NCBI GenBank assembly: GCA_010405405.1
Contig: MU004232.1
Span: 69,540 to 133,539, forward strand
Source of the DNA: Microthyrium microscopicum
Taxonomy: Eukaryota; Ascomycota; Dothideomycetes; Microthyriales; Microthyriaceae
Length of the DNA stretch: 64,000 nt
Direction: 5' to 3'
Part shown: piece after piece, positions 33,313-44,563 of the stretch
Layout of the letters: each line of letters starts with the position of its first letter
Position numbering within the stretch: the stretch's first letter is position 1
Position numbers and translations under genes: made by a program
The notes under the pieces: model-generated
Told to the model about the DNA's origin: nothing
The model's database searches: none
What the model saw: the letters and a program-made list of their open reading frames with translations, nothing else

Positions 33313-36300
33313 TAAATCTATAGTAGAAGACTCTACTGCTACTAAAAGTAGATTTTACTTACTAAAGCTAGATCTATATCTATAGTAACGATAGGGTTCT
33401 TTACTAAGGTAAGAATTTTATAAAAAGGATAAAATTAATAGAATTTAATAGAAGGATTTTATATACTACTTTTTAGTAGAGATTTATACTATTAAATTAA
33501 ATATTAAGATATAGATATTAAATAAGTAAGCGCTAAAAGCTATAGATCTAGTTTTTATAATAGCTCTATATAGAAGTAGTATTTTAATGCTATATTACTT
33601 AAAATAGTATAAAATAGTAAAAATTTAGTATATAGTAGACTAAGAATAAATAGAATAGAATATACTACTTTTTAGTAAAGATTTCTACTATAGAGTTAGA
33701 CGTTAAAATATTAAGATTTTAAGAATAGCTATAGATCTAGCTTTAGGTATAAAAGTAATATTTTAATACTATAATATACTAAAATTAGCTAAAATTATTA
33801 AAAATCGTAAAAATATATAGTATATAAAGAATTAAGTAAGGAGATTAAATATACTACTTTTTAGTAGTAATTTATATTATAGAATTAGCTATAGAGATAT
33901 TAAGAAGTAAAGAAAATAAAGGGTAGGCTTTAGGTATATTTTTAGAAGCTTAGAACTATTTATATTAGAATATTAGCGTTTTATATTATATTTTATTTAA
34001 AAGATATTATATCTTTATTCTATTTCTACTTACTTATTTATAAATTATTATAGCGTTTTTATCTTTTAAATATAATATACTAATGTTTTCTAGATTTATT
34101 CTTATTAAAGAAGCTCTTAACTTTAAGGCTATGATTATTAAGAATCTAGTACTATTTATTAAATATATTAACTTTACTCTTAATAAAGAAAAACTAAAGC
34201 TAGATATCTTCCTAAACGATATTAATATATATAAGATATATAAAGCTCTTAATTTTTTACTAAAGCCTAATTTAATTAATTCTGTATTATTTACTAGCCT
34301 AATAAGTAATAAGGCTAGATTATAGTAGAAACTAACTCCTAGTTTAGTATAGAATATTTACTAAGATTTAGATACTATTCTTTATCTTATAATAGTAAAG
34401 ATAAAATTTAAAGTATATAAGAAAAGAGGCTCTAGAGGGGATTAATAGCTCTAGAAATACTAGTTTAATTTCTATCCTTAAGGAGTATGTACGTTTTTAA
34501 TAATTCCTAGATACGTTAATATAACTATAAGGAAGTAGGTACTAATATAGATTAATGTACTAAAAGAATATATTTATTCTATTAAATTAACTCTATAATA
34601 GTTATATTACTTAAAGTTATTTATAATAAAATAGATTATTAAGATATACGCTATCCTTAATAAGAATACCTCTAACTAGGATATTATTAATATAATCTAT
34701 AAATATATAGGCTAATAAGTTTTTTTTTAATAGGCGTTTTAGCTAAAGCGTAAGATATTTAGACGTAAGAAAGATAGATTTCTAAATAGTTATTATATAT
34801 TACTCTTCTAGATTAAAGCGCTAAAGGAAGCTAATCCTTAGGTATATATTAAAGTTAAGAAAGCTTCTATAAGGTAGATTTAACGTATATTTATATATCT
34901 ATTTATAAGTTAAGCTACTTTTACCTAGTTACTTAAAATTATTAGTTTAGATATTACTTATTATAAAATAAGATATAATACTAAGATAGTTATTATTGCT
35001 AGATTTAATAATAAAAGTAATATAATAATTTACGTATTTAGTATCTTTAAAGGAGAGAATAATAAGTCGTAGAATTAGATATATATATATCTAAGATGCG
35101 TAATATCTAGTATTAAGATTAGTAATCCCTATAAGTCTTAGCGCTAGTCTCTAAATTTACTATTATTCTAGCTAAATTATCTATTCTTCTAGCCCTTTCT
35201 TCTCCTCTTCCTTAATTATATCTTTAAAATTCCTAACTTTAACTAACTATATCTCTTCTAAAATTTCGCTCTACTATAATTACTAATTAAAACTAAGGCT
35301 TTTTAAATACGTTAGACTTAAATTTTAAGAAGAGTACTCTTAGTTAGTATACCTTTTACCTTAAATAGAATATTTAGTTCTATTTTAGTATATAAGTATT
35401 ATAATAAGTTACTAAATATGCTAATTCTATCTTAACTTACTAATAGAACTATCTAATACTATAAGATATTGCTATATACTCTATAAGCTTTAAATCTTAT
35501 ATTAAAAAGCTACTTAAAGAGAAGTAGATATAAGAATATTTCTCTACTTTATAATATAGTTAGTTAATATCTAATATTTCTAAGATTACTAATTTAGCTC
35601 TTAATAAATACTATTATAAGTATTCTATTCCTCTTTTAAATAGTATCTAGAATTATATTATTAAATAGCATACTAAACGTTAAGGAGTAGATAATTAAAT
35701 CTATACGTACTTAAATCTATACTAATATTTAATATCTATAGATCTTACTTATTGTAGTTAATAATTCTATAATACTACTAAATATTATACTAAAAGATAT
35801 ATTATTATTATTCTTAATTCCTCTAACGCTATTATCTTTACTACTATAATTAAATACTCTCTTTATTCTAAAAAATATACTATAGATATTAAATTTAGGA
35901 CCTATAATTACTATAGATAGTAGAATAAGTAATTTCTCTACTTATATATATTTAAAGCTATTATTGCTATTAAGAAGAATCTAATAGATTTTATATATTA
36001 TATCTAGTTAATTAAGTCCTTCTAAAAGGCTTATCTTAATATTATTAATAATAATAATAATAATAAGTATACTAAAATAACTAACTTCTATATAAAGCCT
36101 ATTAGTTTAACTAATCTTAAGATATTATCTAATAATTTTCTTCTTCTACTAATAATAGTAAAGATGTAAGAGCTATTATAAAAGAAGTAATAATAGCTAG
36201 GATAGCTAATTTAACCTCCTTTAGTAGTTTAATAAGTATATTTATGATATAAGAAAATAGAATATAATATATAGTTATATAGTAGCTAAGTTTTTAGGCT

Positions 36301-36473
36301 AAAATACTAAAGATTAAGGAGAATTACGCAATCTAGGATTAATTTCCTATTCTTTAGCTTATTTTATGTCTTAATATATACAATTTACTACTAATACTAA
36401 AATCTTACTTTAATAGTACCTAAAAATATACTTACCTAAAATCTTATAATTCTACTAATCCGCCTATAAATCT

Positions 36474-36615
36474 ATATACATTCCGCTTAGGTCCCTTCCC
36501 TATTATTAGATTTAGTAGCATCTATACTAAATTTAGTAATAGGGTCTAGGCCACCCCTAGAGGGTGTATAGAATCTTAGGGTGCCACTAAGTAGGGGGTG
36601 TGAAAACTTCTCCTC
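36474..36615. repeat. right terminal inverted repeat of element A
   Basis: Reverse complement starts GAGGAGAAGTTTTCACAC and matches 33172-33312 over about 140 bp with transition differences. Confidence 0.9.
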
Positions 36616-36624
36616 CTGGATGTG
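36616..36624. repeat. target-site duplication, right copy of element A
   Basis: Exact repeat of the 9-mer at 33163-33171. Confidence 0.9.
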
Positions 36625-37663
36625 GGAGAGACAAGAGAGAGAAGGTCTAGTAAAAGGTCGGGAAAAGTTGCTTTTGGGCCCCACGGTAAAAGTCAGTCCT
36701 CCCTGCCAGTCTGCCATTCTGCCACTCAGTCGCCAGGCTCAAATTCACTTTCCAGGCTTGAAGCTAAACGAACGCGATCAAGTGCCAGTTTTGCAAATGT
36801 CCGGAGAAGCTCAGCTTCAGCCAGTAACTTCTGGGCGGAAGATCGAAGACTCGCGGAATACGGTAGGAGTTGAATAATGCAGATAATAACGGGCTTATGG
36901 CCAAACTGGTTCATGAGAAAACGTAAAGCTCAACAACGGTGGAAGATTCCAACGTCGAAACACCAACAACCACAATGATTAACATCGAGGTTGTTGTATT
37001 GGGTTGGTTCATCTTGGCTTCGCCGTTTGGTTGCATAAAGAGGCGGCTTTGGCTTTGAAGTCTGCAGACTGCAGTCGGCAAGGACTCTTGCCGCGTGCCA
37101 TCATTTATCAAATGATAATCATTTAGGTTGCTGGTATCCTACGCGAAGCAAGAATGATATTTGCTGTCGTTTGATATATTGATTTTGCTGGTATGATGTA
37201 CAGTACTCGGCAGGGTGTCTTATCATTCATCCTATTTCGTCAATCGCTAAAGATCCAAAATCATCCTTGAGGGTGAGGCTTTGCTGAAGGATCGTAACAA
37301 AATGAAAGAAATCAACACCAACTTCCTGGGCCGCGCCAACGGGCCAAACGAAAGCTCAGCAGACAGCGCCAATTGTTCCGTGGCTGTAGCGGCGTGCTCT
37401 TGGGCGTGAACGCGTGCCGGGTTCCACTCCAAAGGCTGTACCCGTGGTCTCCACTATTTTGACGCTCGACTCGCAAGCCGCCTGCGACACGGCAAGTTTA
37501 CTCGATCGGTCAAATCGGATGGGCAGCTAGGTAACCCCCAGGGCGCACGTTGTCACAAGCTCTGTGTAGAAGAGATGCGAGCTTCTAGGTCCCGCGGGCC
37601 ATCCATCCGTCCCGTCATTCAGTTGTTGCAATTAGTGTATAAACGCTGTCAGTGACGATGATC
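36625..37663. other. host DNA between elements A and C
   Basis: About 1 kb of normal base composition with CA/TG restored, so not RIP-mutated. No supported gene; short frames at 36581-37111 and 37247-37432 lack any family likeness. Confidence 0.6.
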
Positions 37664-37674
37664 ATACCGAATAT
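37664..37674. repeat. target-site duplication, left copy of fold-back element C
   Basis: ATACCGAATAT here corresponds to ATACTAAATAT at 38645-38655, an 11-bp match with two transitions (C to T, G to A) expected from RIP. The exact duplication may be 9-11 bp. Confidence 0.65.
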
Positions 37675-38644
37675 TAAAAGAAGTTTCCACTGACCCCTTA
37701 CTCAGGCCCCCCCCGCCAGAGGCCCCCCTTCACCCTCCACCAGCTTGAGCTTAGATCTGTCACTAAATTAGGTAGCCCCGCCACCTAATTCAATGACAGG
37801 TCTAAGCTCAAGACGGATTTGCCTGACAAACCTAAGGCAAGGGTTAGCAGCCCTTTGAGACGCGTTTGAAGCCAAAATACGCTAAAAATTAGCGATAGTG
37901 ACGTCAACGAAGCGCGCGCGCACGTAAAGCAGGTATATATAGAGGTAGAGAGCACTAGGGGATAGGATCTACGTAGGAACAGGTATAGGAATAGGTAGAA
38001 GAATAGGCGTAAGAATAGGAGCTCAAAAGACGTAATTAAAGGTATTAAAGATTAAAGGTGTTAAGCTACTAAAACACGTCTTAATTAAGATCTAAAAGGA
38101 GTAAAAATGCTAAGCCTTACTAAGCCTCTCTATAATTAGCTAAAATTACTTATTAATAAGATAAATTAGATTAAATTACTAAGGCTTAGTACTAGTCCTC
38201 TACTAGAAGACATATTTTAGTAGCTTAATACCTTTAATTTTTAATACCTTTAATTACGTCTTTTAAGCTTCTATTCCTACGTCTATTTCTTTACCTATTC
38301 CTATACTTATTCCTACGTAGATCCTATCCCTTAGTACTCTTTACCTCTATATATACCTATTTTACGCGCGTACGCACGCTTCGTTAATATTACTGTCGCT
38401 AATTTTTAGGTTTATTTAGTATCTAGACGCGTTCCTTAAGGACTACTAGTGCCTTAGATTTATACTTAAATTTCCTTATTTTACTAAAGTATCCTAGCTT
38501 CTATACTTAGCCAATTATTAGATTTAGTAGTAGCACTAAGGCACTTTTTAACTTAGTATATACTAACGGTAGGAGTAGCAGGGAGGCTTAAGGAGGGCCT
38601 CTAGCAAGGGGGGCTTTAGGAAGGGGTTAGTGGAAACTTCTTCT
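37675..38644. mobile_element. fold-back element C, 970 bp, non-autonomous
   Basis: Its ends are inverted copies of AGAAGTTTCCACT followed by CC..CAGAGGCCCCCC-like sequence (37675-37735 and 38588-38644). Inner arms (about 37855-38090 and 38210-38430) are inverted copies of each other: a CGTAGGAACAGGTATAGG-like tract, AGACGTAATTAAAGGTATT, and the GACGCGTTTGAAG..AATACG segment all reappear in reverse. Most of the element can therefore fold into one large hairpin. No coding capacity is seen. The terminal motif is shared with elements A and B, which suggests it is mobilised by the same kind of transposase. The left outer quarter is GC-rich and hardly RIP-mutated while the right arm is strongly mutated. 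Confidence 0.75.
37744..37812. repeat. subterminal hairpin in element C
   Basis: A 31-32 nt inverted repeat beginning CTTGAGCTTAGATCTGTCA and ending in the reverse complement with a loop of about 5-7 nt (TAGCCCCGCC region). The arms differ only by transitions. Confidence 0.8.
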
Positions 38645-38700
38645 ATACTAAATATAGACAGCTTTAAGGTTAATAAGCGCGCCGTTTTATGTAACCTAAA
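38645..38700. other. RIP-altered host spacer with two facing target duplications
   Basis: Remnant of the pre-insertion host sequence between elements C and B. It begins with the right duplication of C (ATACTAAATAT, 38645-38655) and ends with the left duplication of B (GTAACCTAAAT, 38691-38701). Both differ from their outer partners by G-to-A/C-to-T changes only. Confidence 0.7.
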
Positions 38701-41459
38701 TAGGATTAGTTTCTACTCCTCCCTTCTAGAGGCCCCCCCTATCCAGAGGCCCCTCTAGCTACGCCAGAGGGCTTTAAGCCTAAGCTTTTAGTAGTAACGC
38801 TACTAAAAGCCTAGAATTAAAGCCTTCTAGGTTAGTATGCTAATAAATCTATACTTACGCTTTATAGACGTAAAATCTAGTATCTAAAGCACGTTTAAAA
38901 TACGTTAGTAAAGTAAAGATAAAGAAAACTTATAAATTCTATAGTTTTATAAGTAATTATATTATTAGATTAGTTTTAAAGAGCTAAAAGTAATATAAAT
39001 AAGATATTAAGATTTCTATTAGTCTTATTAGTTTACTAAAGTATTAATTTTACCTTAAATTCTTTAAAAATACTACTTTAAAATAGCTAAAATATTAATA
39101 TACTTAGTATTAAATTAGGTATTTAGATTAAAAGATAAAATATATACTACTATAAGGAAGTTTACTATTTTAAAGTACTTCTAATTAAGTATAATTAATA
39201 CTAATAAGAAGAAGTATAAAATATACTATAATTAAGTAAAAGGATGCCCTAAAGAGTACTCTTAGCGTACTAAATCTATCTTATAAGTAAATAGTAATAG
39301 TACTATAATCTAGTAAATTAGTATACTTAATTCTAATAATATTTATATTTATAGAGAGCTTTCTTTACTACTATAATTAATTAGCTTATAAATAAAAACT
39401 ATTACTATTATACTTACTAAAGTAGAAAGTACTATTTTACTTTAAATACTAGTTATTAATATATAAGATATATTTTAATATATAATAAAGTATAAACTAA
39501 GCACTTAATAAATCTATAAAACTAAAAGAAAGCTATTTAAAAGATTAACTAATAACTTCTTAGATTCTTATTTTTAGTTTCTTTCTTATATTTAACGCTT
39601 AAAGAAAGCTAATCCTAACGTATTTATAAAGGTTAATTTAGTAGAAAAAGAGTAGTATAAACGTATATTTATCTACTTATATATTAGTTAAACTTTATAG
39701 AAATATATACCTAAAATTATCTATTTAAATATATACTATTATAAAAAAGACTATAACTTACGTCTTATAATAGCTATAAGTATTAATAGTAATAAGGAAT
39801 TATTAATTTATATATAAGTAGTATTTAAAAGTAAATTAAATAAGTCTTAAAAGTAGTTCTATAGATACTTAAATAAAGTGATACTAGGAATTAAAATTAG
39901 TAAAGAAGAAGGTAAGAAATATTTCTATTTACCTAAGAATCTTCTTATTAGTCTATTAGCTAGAATATTAAATATTCTAGCTCTTAATAGCCTTAGTATA
40001 CCCTATTAAATATATTAAATATTATAATATTATAATCTTATAATACTTTCTATATCTTTATATCTTTTTATTTTATTTAATTTATTCTATTTTTAGTACC
40101 TTATTCTATAATTCTTTTAGATTATAATAAAGGCCTTTAAAATACTATTTTTAAGATATTTAAAAATACTAATTCTAGGTAGTATATATACTACCTATCT
40201 AAGAATCTTACTAAAGTAGTTAAAATAGCTAGAAGTAAATACCTTTTAGTATACGTAAGCTATACCTTTTAAAATTAGTTTAACTTCTTTTTATAATAAG
40301 ATTATTAAACCTATAAGTATAAATTCTAATTAATAATTAAATCCTATCCTCCTAAATAATAAGTACTTAAAGATTTTAAGAGTCTATAATATAGTATAAT
40401 AACTTTAAACTATATTAAATTTATTAATACTACTATACTTCTTATAAGAGAGAATTACTCTCTTTTTATACTTAATACTATTTAGAACTATATTATATAA
40501 AAGTATATAAATTAAATCTATATTATTACTTTCTTCCTTAAGTATTTATTAACTTACTATATAATTTTATACTAGGCCTTTATATTACGTATATAAGACC
40601 TATTTTAAGAATATCTTAAGTTAAATAAGAAGTAATTCTTATTATATATAGTTAATTCTTAAAGTAATAGTAATAGTAATATTTCTAAAGCTTTAGCTAT
40701 TATTAGAATATATAGAGAAGATTAGAATAACTTAAAAGATTATTATATAGATTTTTATACTTATTCTTATAGCTATTTATACTAGTAAAATAAGTTATTT
40801 CTCTACTTATATATTATAGTTACTATTTAGCATTTATATAGAAATTTTATAAAATTTATAGATAAAATCTATTTCTTATAAACTATTAAGAAGTACTATT
40901 TTAATTTTAAAAAGGGTAAAGAAGATATAATTAATTATACTATAAGTTCTATCTTAATTCTTAACCTTAAATTTAATCCTAATCCCTCTTTTCTACTTCT
41001 TAAAATACTTAAAATTAAGACTTAGGGACTAAAATAGAAGAAGAGGAAGCTTATTAGTAGTATTTATACTATACCTAAAAATGTTAACTAAAAGTATAGT
41101 TTCTATAGTAAGAAAAGATATAATTCTTAAGTCTATAAAATTTAGTAATTATATATATTTTAGTAGGTAAAGTTAGGTATCTTTAAGCTTTATTTAATAC
41201 TCTTTTTAATAGAAATTAATATATTTTTAATACTAAATTTAAGGTTATAATATAATCCTAAAGGATCTATATCCTTTTCTCTAGAGGCCTTCTAGATTAA
41301 TATCTAATTTAATACTAACTAATAACGCTATTACTAAAGCTAGCTTTTATATAGCGTCTTTACATAAAAGATAGCTTTAGCTATAGCGCGTTAGGATCCC
41401 TAAAGGGGGGTCTCTGGATAGGGGGGGCCTCTGGGAGGGGGGAGTGGAAACTTCTCCTG
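38701..41459. mobile_element. Mutator-like element B (MULE), RIP-degraded, about 2.76 kb
   Basis: The ends are inverted: left AGGATTAGTTTCTACTCC.. and right (reverse complement) AGGAGAAGTTTCCACTCC.., continuing into CAGAGGCCCCCCCTATCCAGAG on both sides (terminal repeats of roughly 60 bp). Flanking 9-11 bp direct repeats: GTAACCTAAAT (38691-38701) and GTGACCTGAAT (41460-41470). Translation of about 39590-39880 on the plus strand through stops shows the same decayed MULE core as element A: KKANPNVFIKV, RIFIYL, IIYLNIYYYKKDYNLRLIIA. The interior is almost pure A/T with rare CA/TG. No functional gene remains. Confidence 0.82.
38764..38830. repeat. subterminal hairpin in element B
   Basis: GGCTTTAAGCC..TTTTAGTAG pairs with CTACTAAAAGCC..TTAAAGCC around a TAACG loop. 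Same position relative to the left end as the hairpin in element C. Confidence 0.75.
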
Positions 41460-41470
41460 GTGACCTGAAT
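41460..41470. repeat. target-site duplication, right copy of element B
   Basis: GTGACCTGAAT; its partner at 38691-38701 reads GTAACCTAAAT, two G-to-A changes apart. Confidence 0.7.
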
Positions 41471-42460
41471 GACAGTTACAAAACAGTGCATGAAGGAAAG
41501 CCAACGCTTCGAAAAACATGGACGAGCTAGCACAGAAGGCCTATCGTGATTGCGCCAGGGATGATCGTGTAATCTTGCCATGTCTTTGGATTGAGATATT
41601 GACAGTACGGGCCGATATGCTTGTTATGGCGACTGTTTAGGAAACTGTTTAACAAATCCAGGTTGAGCAATTATTGTCATTAGCGAAGTACCTGGTTCAG
41701 GGCTTGAGGACCCGACTACATTCGCGACTTCAAAGATACGGCGATGATATCGTTTTCAAGATGGGGCGCTCTAGCGCTTGTTCTTGCGGCTGTGAAAACC
41801 CGCCAACGTGGGAAATCAAGACACGCCAAAGCAATTCTGGCGCTGGCATCTGGACTCTTCTCCGCCTCTTGCATTCAAGCATCATGATCATTGGCTGGTT
41901 CCTTTTAGGTACGGGTCGGCTGCTGATCCGCTCTTAGTCGGTCCCGCATTAAGCGAATTATTCTCCTTGTTGAATCTTGCGGTAACTTGTAAGGGATGAA
42001 TTCTTCAATGGCCTCAATGCAATGCATAAAACAGGCAGTCCCAGATTCATTACATTTGATCACAAGTTCGAGTTAAACCAAAGTTCCTCCCCTATTCACG
42101 CGTTTGATCGAGTACTCAGAGACAGTCTACAGAGAACTTGTCTCCATGTTGGCTGTCGTCATGATTGGGGGCCGCATTATGTGCAAAGATATTGGCTGAG
42201 CCATCAATGCTGTTTGCAAAAGAACTGTACAAGATTGAACGTTGAGAAGAAGGATTTCTTTATCGTTTTGTATCAGCATCGGCCGAGATGACGCGTAACC
42301 CGGCTCCGAAATAATATATCGGCCGAGTCCTCTGTGATCAACTAAATACATTATGCAATTGCCGGTCAAAATGTGGCATCATTGTTCCTACGGCACTGTA
42401 CTCATTATCACAATCTAGAGATCATTTTACTTCATCATTTGTATTTTGTTGCGACGACTG
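41471..42460. other. intergenic, right flank of transposon island
   Basis: About 1 kb of normal composition. Frames at 41674-41937 and 42022-42291 have no recognisable features. Promoter of the downstream membrane-protein gene. Confidence 0.5.
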
Positions 42461-43580
42461 ATGGCTGGCGGTCTTTGTGAAAGCGTTGGAGAAGCAGACG
42501 CTGACATTGGTGGTATAGGTGTGAGTATATTACAGTCTCTTGGCCATTTGAAGAGCTTATTAGTGCTCACTCTCGCGCATTATTTCTTGAGATCCGATAT
42601 GACTAAGGTTATATGCACTTAGAGTTGACTCGTATCACAGATTCTTACTGCCTTTGGTGCTCAGGGGTTCATTTCTCTCGTGTTATCATTTTGGGTTCTA
42701 TATTTGTCCAGTCGAGGCAAATTGAACATCAAACATGCCGAAGGAACTCCACAGTATGAAGTTGAGACGAAACGACAAGAGCTATTGGCAGACATCCTAA
42801 TCATGGGAAATGATGCCCAAGTTTTGACAGGTAGGTCTTCTCAAAATGATGCTTTCCATGTAATGCTCAATTGATACAGACATTGCACTCATAATAACTG
42901 GTCTTGCCAGTGCTCGCACCATCGATTTGTATCACTTGCATCTCATCTTTGATACAGTCAGTCTTGTCGGCGTATCCAACACAGCAACCATGATATGCTG
43001 GTCCGTACCAGCGGCTCGAATGCCTTGCTATCAATCACGAAGAAAGCCTGGTCGACTATCACGATTCACGCCGCGTATGTTGGCAACTTATCTCTTCTTT
43101 GCGCTTTTCCTGGCTTTGACGATTCTGATCAACGTCAAACTCAATAGCTGGGATGAAGATGTGTCTGGCCGGTGCTATCATACACATTTGGCCATGTCGC
43201 CATTTGCCAAGCATCCGAGAGACGACCAAATCTACATCAGCATAACGTCAATTTGGTTACTCCTTAATATTGTAGGGCCGTCCTATGGAAAAGTCAAGGA
43301 GACGAGCAAAGTCCTCGCTCTGGGACTTACACAGTACCCATTGCATTTGTATATGCTAATTGCGATGAGGACTGCCAATCAGGACTTCTTAGAGGGCGAT
43401 CATGCAGAGAATGAATGGAAGTTTGGCCAAACTATTGCTGTAGTACTGCTGGGAGTGACAATTTGCGGGATCATGTACGCGATATATGAGGTCTGGGAGT
43501 TTCATGAAAGCACAAAAGAGAATAGTTCAGGCTCTGTGAAGGCAACAGTACCTAATCTGCAATATGACGAAGCCAAATGA
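42461..43580 (+). CDS. uncharacterised fungal multipass membrane protein
   Basis: Three exons (42461-42520, 42641-42830, 42880-43580) encode about 316 residues. It begins MAGGLCESVGEADADIGGIG and then enters a first membrane helix formed after intron 1 (ILTAFGAQGFISLVLSFWVLYL). A D-A-Q-V-L-T-D-I-A-L-I-I-T-G segment crosses intron 2. Further helices include LYHLHLIFDTVSLVGVSNTATMI, MLATYLFFALFLALTILINVKL, IYISITSIWLLLNIVG and IAVVLLGVTICGIMYAIYEVW. I recognise the general plan as a fungal-specific family of unknown function with about seven helices. No catalytic motif is visible. It has a cytosolic/acidic C-terminus (KATVPNLQYDEAK). Confidence 0.78.
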
Positions 43581-43852
43581 AAATATTACACTACCGATAA
43601 GAGATCGCCAGATAGAACGAACTTGCAGTATAAAATGGTCAATCAGTCTTCTGTGACTTTTCAATGTATATGGGCACCAAATAATTGGCCCTTTACGATT
43701 GAAGCATAGTTTAAATTTCCCAGAGAAGTGCCGAAGACTATTTTGGTGGCTCAATTACTCTAGTAACTATTGGTATTCAATAACACATGTAGTAATAGTG
43801 ATTGAATTGCATTGAATTGTAAGCACCATCGCCATACATAAGAGCCTATTAT

Positions 43853-44563
43853 TTATTGACCAGTCCAAACAGCTGGCGGTGGTAGATGATAGGCACCAGG
43901 ACTGGCCTTCCACTTGTTGTAGGTAATAGCTGGGCTGCTGGCAGTAAGATATCCAGGAATCTTGACAGTTGGGCCTGGTTTTCCACCACCTGTACCAGTG
44001 ACACGGATCTGAGCACACTCCATATAGAACTGTGCCTTGCCATCTTGAGCTTGATGCAGACCGATTTGCTCCGGGCGGACAAGATAGTCTCCGGGAGGAG
44101 TGGACAAGGGAATAGTAGCCTCAATCATTGGCTTGTACCAAGTGCACCAGTCACCATCATTATGTGGGTTACTCCCACACACACCAGCCTCGAAAATCTT
44201 GAACCAATCTCCAGAGCCATCGTATGTTGAGGCGTTTCCGGGGGCCTTGGACATCCAGATAAAAGCCGGGCCCGGGTGTTCGATCTTCTTGCCGGCACTC
44301 CAAAGCGAGAAGCCGACTTTGCTACCAGCAGCAACGGTGTATGTTTGAGTGGCGCCGCCTTGTGAAGCGCCAGAGTTACATCTCATGTTGGGAGAGTTGA
44401 GACTGGTAGGGAAGGTTGGTTGATAGGAGTTGCTGTTCTTTCGAACATAGGTGAAGTCACTGCCGACTTGTTTGCCATTGACGTGGAGTTTGCTGAAGAT
44501 GTAATGGGCCTCGATAAGTGGTGATGCCGCCAAGCATGATGCTGTGAAAGTTGACCACTTCAT
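43853..44563 (-). CDS. AA9 lytic polysaccharide monooxygenase
   Basis: Single exon, 236 residues. The signal peptide ends at ..LIEA, so the mature protein begins with His20, the N-terminal half of the copper histidine brace. The second brace histidine is H96 (KIEHPGPAFIWM). The axial Tyr180 lies in AQFYMECAQIRV, with the conserved H170 and Q178 before it. The cysteine pairs (C62, C129, C140, C183) fit the family. It cleaves crystalline cellulose oxidatively outside the cell and would work with the GH7 enzyme at 15.8-17.2 kb. A short C-terminal extension follows (about 210-236, Pro-rich, YHLPPPAVWTGQ); there is no CBM1. Confidence 0.96.
   Translation of the reverse strand: MKWSTFTASCLAASPLIEAHYIFSKLHVNGKQVGSDFTYVRKNSNSYQPTFPTSLNSPNMRCNSGASQGGATQTYTVAAGSKVGFSLWSAGKKIEHPGPAFIWMSKAPGNASTYDGSGDWFKIFEAGVCGSNPHNDGDWCTWYKPMIEATIPLSTPPGDYLVRPEQIGLHQAQDGKAQFYMECAQIRVTGTGGGKPGPTVKIPGYLTASSPAITYNKWKASPGAYHLPPPAVWTGQ

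Larger units (their letters stand above)
33172..36615. mobile_element. Mutator-like element A (MULE), RIP-degraded, 3444 bp
   Basis: It is bounded by terminal inverted repeats of about 140 bp (33172-33312 and 36474-36615) and a perfect 9-bp target duplication. The interior is extremely A+T-rich with almost no CA or TG dinucleotides and abundant TA, the mark of RIP. No intact gene remains. Translating 34860-35100 on the plus strand through stops shows a decayed MULE transposase core: LLKIISLDITYYKIRYNTK followed by a hydrophobic strand, a short loop and then FKGENNKS. This lines up with the family's D-G-T-Y-x-K-x-x-Y and E-G-E-N-x-x-S-W segments after expected G-to-A/C-to-T changes. Orientation of the transposase is plus. 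Confidence 0.88.

Noticed and set aside
34083-34325. 80-codon open frame inside element A
   Set aside because: Lies in RIP-degraded A/T DNA; openness reflects composition and decayed transposase, not a functional gene.
33172-41459. the whole AT-rich block as a single nested composite transposon
   Set aside because: Normal-composition host DNA (36625-37663) and separate target duplications for each element show three independent insertions.
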